From Mycolicibacter hiberniae (GTDB lineage: Bacteria > Actinomycetota > Actinomycetes > Mycobacteriales > Mycobacteriaceae): DNA of 64,000 nucleotides. The position numbers were made by a program, and so were the translations under genes. Each line of letters starts with the position of its first letter. Position 1 is the stretch's first letter. Where the stretch lies: the NCBI RefSeq assembly GCF_010729485.1, contig NZ_AP022609.1:3286001-3350000 (forward strand). Reading direction: 5' to 3'. Shown piece after piece: positions 41,203 through 48,972 of the stretch. A model generated the notes under the pieces. That model saw nothing but the letters and a program-made list of their open reading frames with translations. It was not told the origin of the DNA and made no database searches.

Positions 41203-41265
41203 CCGAACAGCGTGCCATGGCGGGAGTTCGACAACCAACTGCGGCGGCCAATTCGCGACCCGGGC

Positions 41266-42228
41266 TCAGACCGGTTCGTAACGCAATTGCAGCAGGCCGT
41301 CACCGCGTACCGCGAACAGCCGCTGGCCGGGCTGGTCCGACCCGACCGCCACGCCGCCCTGCCCCCGCCATGCGGTGATCAGCCGGTCCACCGCGCGAAT
41401 CTGCAGGTCGGTCAGACCGCGCCCGCCCCCGCCGAGCAGCCAGCGCCGGATGACGGCGCGGCGCACCGGCCCCGCCAGCACCGCCAGCTCCGCGACAGCC
41501 AGGCCGGCGCCGGATCCGGCGCCGGTCAGGGCCTGCTCGGCCAGGCCGTCGATCAGGTCGGTGTTCTCCCGCAGGGCTCTGGCGGTGCGGGCCAGGGCCT
41601 CGGGCACCCCGCCGCCCAGCACGTCCTCCAGCAGCGGCAGGACCTCGGCACGCAGCCGCACCCGGGTGAAGCGGGGGTCGCTGTTGTGCGGGTCCAGCCA
41701 CGGTGTCACCCCCAGTTCGGCGCAGGCCTGGGCGGTCACGGAGCGCCGCACTCCCAGCAGCGGCCGGCACCAGGGCGGGTCATGCGGCCGCATGCCGGCC
41801 ATCGACCGTGCGCCCGAACCGCGGCCGAGACCGAGGAGCACCGTCTCGGCCTGATCGTCGAGGGTGTGTCCCAGCAGGACGGGGTCGCAGCCGCCGGATT
41901 CGGCCAGCGCGGCGTAGCGCGCGGTGCGGGCCGCGGCCTCGGGGCCGCCCTGAGTTCCCACCGTCACCGCGATGACCTGCGCATCGACGCAGCCCAATTC
42001 CAGGGCCTGGCGACGCGCGGTGGCGGCGACCTGCGCCGAGCCGGGCTGCAGACCATGGTCGACGATCAGCGCGGTGGTGGGCCGCATCCGGGCGGCCACG
42101 GCGGTCAGCGCCAGCGAGTCCGGCCCACCGGACAGGGCCACCGACCAGCGGCCGCCCGGCGTCAGATACTGCTCGGCGAACGCCCCCAGCGCGCCGCGCA
42201 GGCGGGCTACAGCACCCGGTCGATCCAC
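41266..42228 (-). CDS. tilS: tRNA(Ile)-lysidine synthase
   Basis: 320 residues. The PP-loop is WSVALSGGPDSLALT (SGGxDS), and HTLDDQAETVLLGLGRGSG and DPHNSDPRFTRVRLR are family motifs. It adds lysine to C34 of the AUA-reading tRNA-Ile, an essential modification. It overlaps the metalloprotease gene by 22 nt. M. tuberculosis mesJ is the counterpart. Confidence 0.95.
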   Translation of the reverse strand: MDRPGAVARLRGALGAFAEQYLTPGGRWSVALSGGPDSLALTAVAARMRPTTALIVDHGLQPGSAQVAATARRQALELGCVDAQVIAVTVGTQGGPEAAARTARYAALAESGGCDPVLLGHTLDDQAETVLLGLGRGSGARSMAGMRPHDPPWCRPLLGVRRSVTAQACAELGVTPWLDPHNSDPRFTRVRLRAEVLPLLEDVLGGGVPEALARTARALRENTDLIDGLAEQALTGAGSGAGLAVAELAVLAGPVRRAVIRRWLLGGGGRGLTDLQIRAVDRLITAWRGQGGVAVGSDQPGQRLFAVRGDGLLQLRYEPV

Positions 42229-43247
42229 GCTTGCGGCTCTTCGATCTCGGCGGGCAGGGGAAGTGTCTGTGGACCCGTCCACACCGCGTTGAACCGCGCC
42301 ATGCCGACCCGGCCGACCACGGCGTCGACGAATGCCTTGCCCCGGGTGTACTGGCTCAGCTTGGCGTCTAGGCCCAGCAACGCACGCAGCAGTCGTTGCA
42401 ACGGCGGTTGGCTGCGCTGCCGGCGTTCCTCGAAACGACTGCGGATCGTCGTCACCGTCGGTACTGCCGACCCGACCGCGTCCATCACATGGTCGGCATG
42501 GCCCTCGAGCAGTGTGCCCAGCATCAGCAGCTGGTCCAGCGCGGTGCGCTGCGGTTCGGACTGCACCGCCCGCACCAGGCCCAGGATTCCCGGCGGGCCC
42601 GTCTCCCCGGATTCGCCGTGGTTGCCCCGCAGGTAGCCGACCAGCCGGCCCACCACCTGGGTGAGATCCGGGCTGGTCTGGCCGGTCAGCACCGCCAGCG
42701 CATCGGACATGTAGCCGGCCAGCCATGGGTTGACCGTGAACTGCACGCGGTGCGTGACCTCGTGCAGGCACACCCACAGCCGGAAGTCCGCCGGCGTAAC
42801 CCGAAGCTGGCGCTCGACGGCGACCACGTTGGGATACACCAGCAGCAGCTCGCCGCCGCCGGGGAAGAACGGGTCGTACTGGCCGAGGATGCTCGAGGAC
42901 ACGAACGCCAGGACCGCACCGGTCTGCGCCCCGGTCAGCCGGCTGGCGAGGAAGCCGGCGGGCCGGTCGGTGCCGCCCATCATCACCTTCATCGATTCCG
43001 CCGCGGCGGTGATCCACTGCCGCCGGTCGACGACCCTGGCCTCGGGGATGGCGGCGCTCGCCGCCGCGGCGCCCAGGCCGGTGACCTCGCGTACCAGGGG
43101 TTCTGCCGCGCGGGCGCTGGCGTAGAGCTCCTCGACGACCTGGCGGCGCGTGTACTCGGTCATCGGCGGCGCCGGGCGTGCCAGCCGGCCCCCGACCGTC
43201 GCGGCGAACTCCCAGTCCACCGCACTCCCGACCTCGGATCCGCTCAT
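42207..43247 (-). CDS. Zinc-dependent metalloprotease (DUF2342/F420-biosynthesis-associated), Rv3626c-like
   Basis: 346 residues from the ATG at 43247. The zinc motif HEVTH (162-166) lies in WVCLHEVTHRVQF. A probable third ligand is in GTLLEGHADHVMD. The family (zincin-like, sometimes named F420 biosynthesis associated) is conserved in actinobacteria; its substrate is unknown. The ATG overlaps the dacB stop (ATGA); a second ATG at 43253 is possible. Confidence 0.88.
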   Translation of the reverse strand: MSGSEVGSAVDWEFAATVGGRLARPAPPMTEYTRRQVVEELYASARAAEPLVREVTGLGAAAASAAIPEARVVDRRQWITAAAESMKVMMGGTDRPAGFLASRLTGAQTGAVLAFVSSSILGQYDPFFPGGGELLLVYPNVVAVERQLRVTPADFRLWVCLHEVTHRVQFTVNPWLAGYMSDALAVLTGQTSPDLTQVVGRLVGYLRGNHGESGETGPPGILGLVRAVQSEPQRTALDQLLMLGTLLEGHADHVMDAVGSAVPTVTTIRSRFEERRQRSQPPLQRLLRALLGLDAKLSQYTRGKAFVDAVVGRVGMARFNAVWTGPQTLPLPAEIEEPQAWIDRVL

Positions 43248-44620
43248 CGGCATCCGCAGGTTCGCAGCACCGCTGCCAGCGCGTCGATCGCCGTCCGCCC
43301 GGTGGGGCCGGCGTCGTTGGAGATGAAGGCGAACGTCAGCACGCGCTGGTCGCGGTCGGTGACGATGCCGGCCAGCGCGTTCGTGCGGCTCAGCGAGCCG
43401 GTCTTGGCGCGCAGCCAGCCGGCCGCACCACGCCCGGTTTGCGGATTGAGGAACCGCTCGGACAGCGTGCCGCTCCCGCCGGCGACCGGCAGCATGTCCA
43501 GCAGCGGCCGCAACTCCGGTAGGTCCGGCCCGGCCGCCGCCTGAATCACCGCGTCGAGGATCCGGGCCGACAACCGGTCATCGACCGACAGTCCGCTGGA
43601 ATCGGACAGCCTCGCCCCGCTGACCGCGATGTGGGCAGTGGCCAGCCGGTTGGTCACCGCGTCGACCGCACCGGCGAAGGATCGGGGGCGGCCCATCGCC
43701 GCGGCCACCTCCCGCCCGATGCATTCGGCCATCACATTGTCCGAGGCGTTCATCATCTCGCCGAGGCGGACCACCAGCGGCGCCGATCGGACCGCGCCCA
43801 GCTCCCGGCCTGTCACCGGCGCCGAGGCGATGCTCACCCGGTCGGGGTCGACGCCCAGGGCGGCGGCCAGCACCCGGCCGGCGTCCAGCGCCGGTGTCAG
43901 CGACCGGCGGGACTCGACGGTGGTGGGCTGGACGCGGCCGCCGTCGACCATCACCGCCTCGATGGGGGCGATGTCGCCGCCTTCGATGTCCGCGGAATCC
44001 CAGCCGGCCGCCATGGTGGGGCCGGTGAACGCCGACACGTCGACCTGAACCTCGGTGACGTCGACCCCGCTGTTGCGGACCTGTTCGGCCAGATCGTCGA
44101 TGCGGGCGGCTTCGCGATACCAGGTGTCCGCACCGGCCTCGGCCGTCGACAGCGTCGGATCGCCGCCGCCGACCAGCACCACAACCCCGGGCGCAGCGCC
44201 GGCCGTCACCCGGGTGGTGACCCGGGCGTCGCGGTCCAGCGCCAGCAGGGCGGCGGCCGCGGTCAGCACCTTGTTGGTCGATGCCGGCAGCACCGGAAGG
44301 TCTTCCTGCTGCGTCCACAGGGCTTTGCCGGTCAACGCATCGGTGATCCGGCCGGTGAGCCGGCCCAGGTTGGGGTCGGCCAGTGGCCCGGCCAGGGCTG
44401 CGGCCAGGCCGCTGCCGGCCGGCACCGGGGCGTCCTCGGAGACCGGAACCACCCCGGGAGCAGCGGTCGCCGTCGGCGTCGGCGCGACCACTCGCGCACC
44501 GGCACCGGACTCGTCCGGAAGCACGACCGCCGCCATGACCACCACCGCGCCGGCCAGCGCCAGGACCGCGGCCGCGATACCCAGATGCGTGGTGGAGTGT
44601 CGCCACCGAGTGGGTTGCAT
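43244..44620 (-). CDS. dacB: D-alanyl-D-alanine carboxypeptidase/endopeptidase, PBP4 (DacB) type
   Basis: 458 residues. An N-terminal membrane anchor ([21 protein letters not shown]) is followed by a Thr/Pro/Ala linker and a low-molecular-mass PBP domain with S114-T-N-K117, S293-D-N295 and K406-T-G408, the full active site of peptidase family S13. It trims peptidoglycan stem peptides outside the membrane. It heads the run dacB-metalloprotease-tilS-hpt and is divergent from ppa. Confidence 0.94.
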   Translation of the reverse strand: MQPTRWRHSTTHLGIAAAVLALAGAVVVMAAVVLPDESGAGARVVAPTPTATAAPGVVPVSEDAPVPAGSGLAAALAGPLADPNLGRLTGRITDALTGKALWTQQEDLPVLPASTNKVLTAAAALLALDRDARVTTRVTAGAAPGVVVLVGGGDPTLSTAEAGADTWYREAARIDDLAEQVRNSGVDVTEVQVDVSAFTGPTMAAGWDSADIEGGDIAPIEAVMVDGGRVQPTTVESRRSLTPALDAGRVLAAALGVDPDRVSIASAPVTGRELGAVRSAPLVVRLGEMMNASDNVMAECIGREVAAAMGRPRSFAGAVDAVTNRLATAHIAVSGARLSDSSGLSVDDRLSARILDAVIQAAAGPDLPELRPLLDMLPVAGGSGTLSERFLNPQTGRGAAGWLRAKTGSLSRTNALAGIVTDRDQRVLTFAFISNDAGPTGRTAIDALAAVLRTCGCR

Positions 44621-44688
44621 GTCTCTCCTGCCTTCTCAGGCGCAATTGTGCCCGACGGGCGGTCTCCGGGCGGCAATGCGACCCGCTC

Positions 44689-44694
44689 TACACT
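44689..44694 (+). promoter_or_regulatory. -10 box for leaderless ppa
   Basis: TACACT ends exactly 6 nt before the ppa GTG at 44701, and no ribosome site exists. It is the clearest leaderless signature in the window. Confidence 0.6.
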
Positions 44695-44700
44695 GACCCG

Positions 44701-45189
44701 GTGCAATTCGACGTGACCATCGAAATCCCCAAGGGCCAGCGCAACAAGTACGAGGTCGACCACGCCACCGGGCGGGTCCGTCTCGACCGGTACCTGTACA
44801 CGCCGATGGGCTACCCCACCGACTACGGGTTCATCGAAGACACCCTCGGCGAGGACGGCGACCCGCTGGACGCGATGCTGCTGCTGCCGCAGTCGGTGTT
44901 CCCTGGTGTGCTGGTCGAGGCACGGCCGGTCGGCATGTTCCGGATGACCGACGAGGCCGGCGGTGACGACAAGGTGCTCTGCGTGCCGGCCGGCGACCAC
45001 CGCTGGAACCACATCACCGACATCGGCGACGTGCCGTCGCACGAACTGGACGCCATCAAGCACTTCTTCGTGCACTACAAGGACCTGGAGCCCGGCAAAT
45101 TCGTCAAGGCCGCCGACTGGGTGGGCCGGGCCGAAGCCGAGGCCGAGATCACCCGGTCGATCGAGCGGTTCAAGTCCTCCGGTCACTGA
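44701..45189 (+). CDS. ppa: Inorganic pyrophosphatase, family I
   Basis: 162 residues. The signature [13 protein letters not shown] supplies metal-binding aspartates; [17 protein letters not shown] and DYGFIEDTL are also conserved. It hydrolyses pyrophosphate from biosynthetic reactions. As in M. tuberculosis Ppa, an HRWNH-type histidine pair (GDHRWNHI) is present. Confidence 0.97.
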   Translation: MQFDVTIEIPKGQRNKYEVDHATGRVRLDRYLYTPMGYPTDYGFIEDTLGEDGDPLDAMLLLPQSVFPGVLVEARPVGMFRMTDEAGGDDKVLCVPAGDHRWNHITDIGDVPSHELDAIKHFFVHYKDLEPGKFVKAADWVGRAEAEAEITRSIERFKSSGH

Positions 45190-45238
45190 GCGGCACGGCT
45201 CCGGCCGCTCGATCCCTGGCGGCGCAGACGCCGGCGGC

Positions 45239-46249
45239 TTAGGCCGCTGTGGCGGACCCGCGGGTCCGGTACAGGCTGGCCGCCGTCGTCAGCGCCAGCA
45301 CGCCCACCACGACGCCCAGGCTGACCGGGGTGGGAATCTCCGGCACGTTGAAGGGCCGCCCGGAGTGGATGAACCACACATCGTTGGTGCGCAGCGCGTG
45401 CAGCACCATCCGCACCCCGATGAATCCCAGGATGACCGCCAGCCCCTGGGACAGATACACCAGCCGGCCCAGCATGTGACCGAGGATGAAGAACAGCTGC
45501 CGCAATCCCATCAGGGCGAATGCGTTGGCGGTGAACACCAGGTAGGGCTGGCGCGTCAGCCCGTAGATCGCCGGGATGGAATCCATCGCGAACACCAGAT
45601 CGGTGGTGCCCAAGGCCAGCGCGACCAGAAACATCGGGGTGATGGCCCACGCCCCGGCTTTGTCCCGGACGAAGAACCGCACCCCCGAACCCCATCCGTC
45701 GGTGGCGTTGAGGTGGGTGCGGGCAAAGCGCACCACGGCGTTGTTGCCCCCCTCGCGCTCGCCGTCGCCGGTGGGATCGTCGTGGCGCAGCAGTTTGATG
45801 GCGGTGTAGGCCATGAAAGCGCCGAAGACGTAGAACGTCCAGGACAGCCGCTGCACCGCGACCCCACCCAGAGCGATGAACACCGCCCGCAGCGACAGCG
45901 CCATGACGATGCCGACGAACAGCGCTTCCTGCCGGAACTTCCTGGGGACGTTGAAGCTGTTCATGATGATGACGAACACGAACAGGTTGTCCACCGACAG
46001 GCTGTACTCGGTCAGCCAGCCGGCGAAGAACTGCATGCCGTACTTCGGGCCGTGGTAGTTCCAGACCCACACCCCGAAAGCCACTGCGAGGCTGAGGTAA
46101 AACGTCAGCCACCCGGCGATCTCCCGGATCGAAGGCTCGCGCACCCGCCGGCCGATGATGAGCAGGTCGAACCCGAGCACCGCCCCCAGACCCGCGAATG
46201 TCAGCAGCCATTCCAGCAGCGACGGGTCCAACGGCGCGCCTCCGATCAT
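45239..46249 (-). CDS. TerC-family integral membrane protein
   Basis: 336 residues with about nine hydrophobic segments. Family motifs are SLSVDNLFVFVIIMNSF and LGTTDLVFAMDSIPAIYGLT, which carry the conserved acidic metal-binding residues of the TerC/Alx family (linked to tellurite resistance and manganese export). There is no yybP-type riboswitch in the short upstream gap. It converges on ppa (49-bp gap) and is divergent from the flippase-like gene. Confidence 0.9.
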   Translation of the reverse strand: MIGGAPLDPSLLEWLLTFAGLGAVLGFDLLIIGRRVREPSIREIAGWLTFYLSLAVAFGVWVWNYHGPKYGMQFFAGWLTEYSLSVDNLFVFVIIMNSFNVPRKFRQEALFVGIVMALSLRAVFIALGGVAVQRLSWTFYVFGAFMAYTAIKLLRHDDPTGDGEREGGNNAVVRFARTHLNATDGWGSGVRFFVRDKAGAWAITPMFLVALALGTTDLVFAMDSIPAIYGLTRQPYLVFTANAFALMGLRQLFFILGHMLGRLVYLSQGLAVILGFIGVRMVLHALRTNDVWFIHSGRPFNVPEIPTPVSLGVVVGVLALTTAASLYRTRGSATAA

Positions 46250-46295
46250 CAGTGGTTAGTTCAGTGGGCCGCCCGACCGTACCCCGCCCCCCGCT

Positions 46296-46301
46296 TAGTA
46301 T
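46296..46301 (+). promoter_or_regulatory. -10 box for leaderless transcript of the flippase-like gene
   Basis: TAGTAT ends 7 nt before the GTG at 46309. It decides this GTG among several in-frame starts (ATG 46357, ATG 46387). Confidence 0.5.
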
Positions 46302-46308
46302 TTTCGCC

Positions 46309-47586
46309 GTGGTGACCGATGTCGGGGGTACCGGATCCGCCGGGTTTCCCGGTGGCATGACCACCGGCCCCGTCGGCCGGGCCAGTATGGCCCGGGTCGG
46401 CACCGCGACCCTACTCAGCGCCCTGTGCGGCTACGCGGTGCTGTACCTGGCCGCGCGGGACTTGGACCCCGCCGGATTCTCGGTGTTCGGCGTGTTCTGG
46501 GGCGCGTTCGGACTGGTCAACGGCGCTGCCAACGGTTTGCTGCAGGAGACCACCCGCGAAATCCGGTTCGCCCGGGAGATCCAGGCCGACCGCGCCTCCA
46601 CGCCGCACACCCATCCGTTGCGGGTAGCCGGGCTCAGCGGGCTGGTGGCCGCGGCGCTGGTGGCCGCCAGTTCGCCGCTGTGGAGCGGGCACGTGTTCGT
46701 CGAGGCGCGCTGGCTGTCGGTGGGCCTGCTCAGTTTCGGCCTGGCCAACTTCGCGGTGCACGCCACGTTGCTCGGCACCCTGGCCGGGGCCGACCGATGG
46801 ACGCCGTACGGCGCACTGATGGTCACCGATGCGGGCATCCGGGTGGCCGTGGCCGCCGCGACCTTCCTGATCGGCTGGGGTCTGGTCGGGTTTCTGTGGG
46901 CGACTGTGGCCGGTGCGCTGGCCTGGCTGCTGCTGCTGGCGGCCTCACCCACGGCACGCTCGGCGGCTCGGCTGCTGACCCCGGTGAGTACCGCGGGGTT
47001 CCTGCGTGGCGCGGCGCATTCGATCACCGCGGCCGGGGCGAGCGCGATCCTGGTGATGGGATTCCCGGTGTTGCTGCAGGCCACCTACGGTGAATTGGGC
47101 GCCGCGGGCGGTGTGGTGATCCTGGCTGTCACGGTGACCCGGGCACCGCTGTTGGTGCCGTTGACCGCCATGCAGGGCAACCTGATCGCGCACTTCGTGG
47201 ATCAGCGCGGCCGCCGCCTGCGGGCGCTGCGAACACCGGCGGCGGCGGTGGCCGCGCTGGGCGCGGCCGGAGCGGTGGCGGCGGGCCTGCTCGGTCCGTG
47301 GCTGCTGCGCACGGTCTTCGGCCCGGAATACCACGCCGGGGGGTGGCTGCTGGCCGAACTGACCGTGGCCGCCACGGCGATAGCGCTGCTGACGCTGACC
47401 GGCGCGGCAACGGTCGCCGCGGCCCTGCACCGCGCGTACGCGCTGGGCTGGGTGGGGGCGGCCGTGGCCTCGACCCTGCTCCTGTTGCTCCCGCTGGATC
47501 TGCCCACCCGGGCGGTGGTGGCCCTGTTGTGCGGGCCCGTGGTGGGAATCGCGGTACACCTGGCCGCGTTGCGCACCGATTCCTGA
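46309..47586 (+). CDS. Polysaccharide/lipid flippase-like membrane protein, Rv3630-like
   Basis: 425 residues with about twelve hydrophobic segments in the layout of MATE/Wzx-type exporters (LLSALCGYAVLYLAARDLDPAGFSVFG at the N-terminal side; AGFLRGAAHSITAAGASAILVMG mid-protein). In M. tuberculosis the homologue lies directly before ppgS. Export or flipping of the polyprenyl-phospho-sugar made by PpgS is a reasonable inference from neighbourhood. The first about 15 residues (VTDVGGTGSAGFPGG) are likely cytoplasmic. Confidence 0.85.
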   Translation: MVTDVGGTGSAGFPGGMTTGPVGRASMARVGTATLLSALCGYAVLYLAARDLDPAGFSVFGVFWGAFGLVNGAANGLLQETTREIRFAREIQADRASTPHTHPLRVAGLSGLVAAALVAASSPLWSGHVFVEARWLSVGLLSFGLANFAVHATLLGTLAGADRWTPYGALMVTDAGIRVAVAAATFLIGWGLVGFLWATVAGALAWLLLLAASPTARSAARLLTPVSTAGFLRGAAHSITAAGASAILVMGFPVLLQATYGELGAAGGVVILAVTVTRAPLLVPLTAMQGNLIAHFVDQRGRRLRALRTPAAAVAALGAAGAVAAGLLGPWLLRTVFGPEYHAGGWLLAELTVAATAIALLTLTGAATVAAALHRAYALGWVGAAVASTLLLLLPLDLPTRAVVALLCGPVVGIAVHLAALRTDS

Positions 47587-47600
47587 CCCCGGTGAGCGTG

Positions 47601-47606
47601 TATTTT
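47601..47606 (+). promoter_or_regulatory. -10-like box before ppgS
   Basis: TATTTT ends 7 nt before the ATA at 47614. If real, the ppgS transcript would start at that codon. It is one of the few AT-rich spots in the area. Confidence 0.35.
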
Positions 47607-47613
47607 CTCCGAT

Positions 47614-48312
47614 ATAGACAACCGCTACCCCGATGTCTGGATCATCGTTCCGGCGTTCAACGAGGCGACCGTCGTCGGTGACGTGATCGCCGGGATTCGC
47701 GCGGTGTTCGACTTCGTGGTCTGTGTGGACGACGGAAGCACCGACAACACCGCCGAGGCCGCCCGGAGCGCGGGCGGCTACGTGGTGCGCCATCCGATCA
47801 ACCTCGGCCAGGGCGCCGCCATCCAGACCGGCGTCGAGTTTGCGCGCGCCCAGCCGGGCGCCCGGCTTTTCGCCACGTTCGACGCGGACGGCCAGCACCG
47901 GGTGGGCGACCTGGTGCGCCTGGTCGACCGTCTCGACACCGCCGGCCTGGACATCGTGATCGGCACCCGGTTTGCCGCTCCCGCTGCCGCCACGACGGTG
48001 CCGCCGCTCAAACGGCTGGTGCTGCGCGCCGCGGTGGTCCTCAGTCCGCGAATCCGCCGGCTGGGACTCTCCGACGCCCACAACGGGCTGCGGGTGTTCA
48101 ACCGCCGGGTCGCCGACCGACTCGACCTCACCATGACCGGGATGAGCCACGCCGGGGAGTTCATCGCTCTGATCGCCGAGAACCGCTGGCGGGTGGGGGA
48201 AGAACCGGTCGAGGTGCTCTACACCGACTATTCGAAGTCGAAGGGACAACCACTGCTCAACGGCGTCAACATCTTGTTCGACGGTCTGCTGCGCAGGAGG
48301 ATGTCGCGATGA
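47614..48312 (+). CDS. ppgS: Polyprenyl-phospho-N-acetylgalactosaminyl synthase PpgS (GT2)
   Basis: About 232 residues. Glycosyltransferase family 2 motifs: VWIIVPAFNEATVVGDVIAG, VVCVDDGSTDNTAE, ATFDADGQHR (DxD) and a C-terminal GMSHAGEFIALIAENRW block. It matches M. tuberculosis Rv3631, which makes the polyprenyl-phosphate-GalNAc donor for galactosamine on arabinogalactan. The true start is unclear: in this frame the first ATG/GTG/TTG is the GTG at 47683, which would remove the essential first beta strand. Upstream to the stop at 47593-47595 only ATT (47602) and ATA (47614) exist. ATA 47614 is given because of the -10 box. Confidence 0.8.
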   Translation: MDNRYPDVWIIVPAFNEATVVGDVIAGIRAVFDFVVCVDDGSTDNTAEAARSAGGYVVRHPINLGQGAAIQTGVEFARAQPGARLFATFDADGQHRVGDLVRLVDRLDTAGLDIVIGTRFAAPAAATTVPPLKRLVLRAAVVLSPRIRRLGLSDAHNGLRVFNRRVADRLDLTMTGMSHAGEFIALIAENRWRVGEEPVEVLYTDYSKSKGQPLLNGVNILFDGLLRRRMSR

Positions 48313-48327
48313 GGGGGATATTCACCG

Positions 48328-48717
48328 ATGAACTGGATCAAGGTGCTGCTGATCGCGGCGGTCTTGGGGCTGTTGATCTACCTGCTGTTATCGCGCAGGT
48401 CGGCGCAGTCGCGGGCGTGGGTGAAAGTGGGCTACCTGATGTTCGTGGTGGCCGGCATCTATGCGGTGCTGCGCCCGGATGACACCACGGTGGTGGCCAA
48501 TTGGCTGGGGGTGCGCCGCGGCACCGATCTGATGCTCTATGTGCTGGTCATCGCGTTCGCGTTCACCACCCTGAGCACCTATATGCGGTTCCGCGACATG
48601 GAGCTGCGATACGCCCGGCTGGCACGGTTGATCGCGCTCGCCGCGGCCCAGCCGCCCGAGTCCAGCCCAGCGGGGCTTACCGGCGAGGCGAAGCTGCCGC
48701 CGCGCAAAACACAGTAA
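48328..48717 (+). CDS. DUF2304 membrane protein, PpgS partner (Rv3632-like)
   Basis: 129 residues with three hydrophobic segments (VLLIAAVLGLLIYLLL, VKVGYLMFVVAGIYAVL, MLYVLVIAFAFTTLSTYM), matching DUF2304. In M. tuberculosis the Rv3632 protein forms a pair with PpgS and enhances its activity. A GAGGGGGAT lies about 10 nt before the ATG. It follows ppgS by 15 bp. Confidence 0.88.
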   Translation: MNWIKVLLIAAVLGLLIYLLLSRRSAQSRAWVKVGYLMFVVAGIYAVLRPDDTTVVANWLGVRRGTDLMLYVLVIAFAFTTLSTYMRFRDMELRYARLARLIALAAAQPPESSPAGLTGEAKLPPRKTQ

Positions 48718-48780
48718 TTCGGCAACAGTTGTCTTGGGGGTCACGACGGGTTTGCCGCCCGTCCGATTTGTACCCGCACC

Positions 48781-48963
48781 GTGGCAGGTATGCGGGCCAA
48801 AACAGTCCTGGCAGAACCCCTGGCGGAAGTGACGGCGTTGCTGCTGACCAAGCCGACCCGACACCTCTACGCCGCGTTGTGGCGGGCGGGCCTGCTCGAG
48901 GTCGTTCTGGCCGCCCGGGCCAGCCCACCGGCCGAGGAGACATCGCTACGGCCGACCGGTTGA
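48781..48963 (+). CDS. Small hypothetical protein
   Basis: 60 residues from GTG (or ATG at 48790): a mixed helical sequence with TALLLTKPTRHLYAALWRAG. It fills the 255-bp space between the DUF2304 gene and the convergent P-type ATPase gene and ends 9 bp before the latter's stop. No family or ribosome site was recognised, so it may be non-coding. Confidence 0.3.
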   Translation: MAGMRAKTVLAEPLAEVTALLLTKPTRHLYAALWRAGLLEVVLAARASPPAEETSLRPTG

Positions 48964-48972
48964 TGCGCGCGC

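Noticed and set aside
41266..43017. Fusion of tilS with an upstream domain (583 codons open)
   Set aside because: The extra N-terminal part is out of frame with the metalloprotease gene and has no motif; the SGGPDS domain starts naturally at GTG 42228.
46250..46300. yybP-type manganese riboswitch before the TerC gene
   Set aside because: The gap to the divergent gene is too short and no conserved aptamer sequence is seen.
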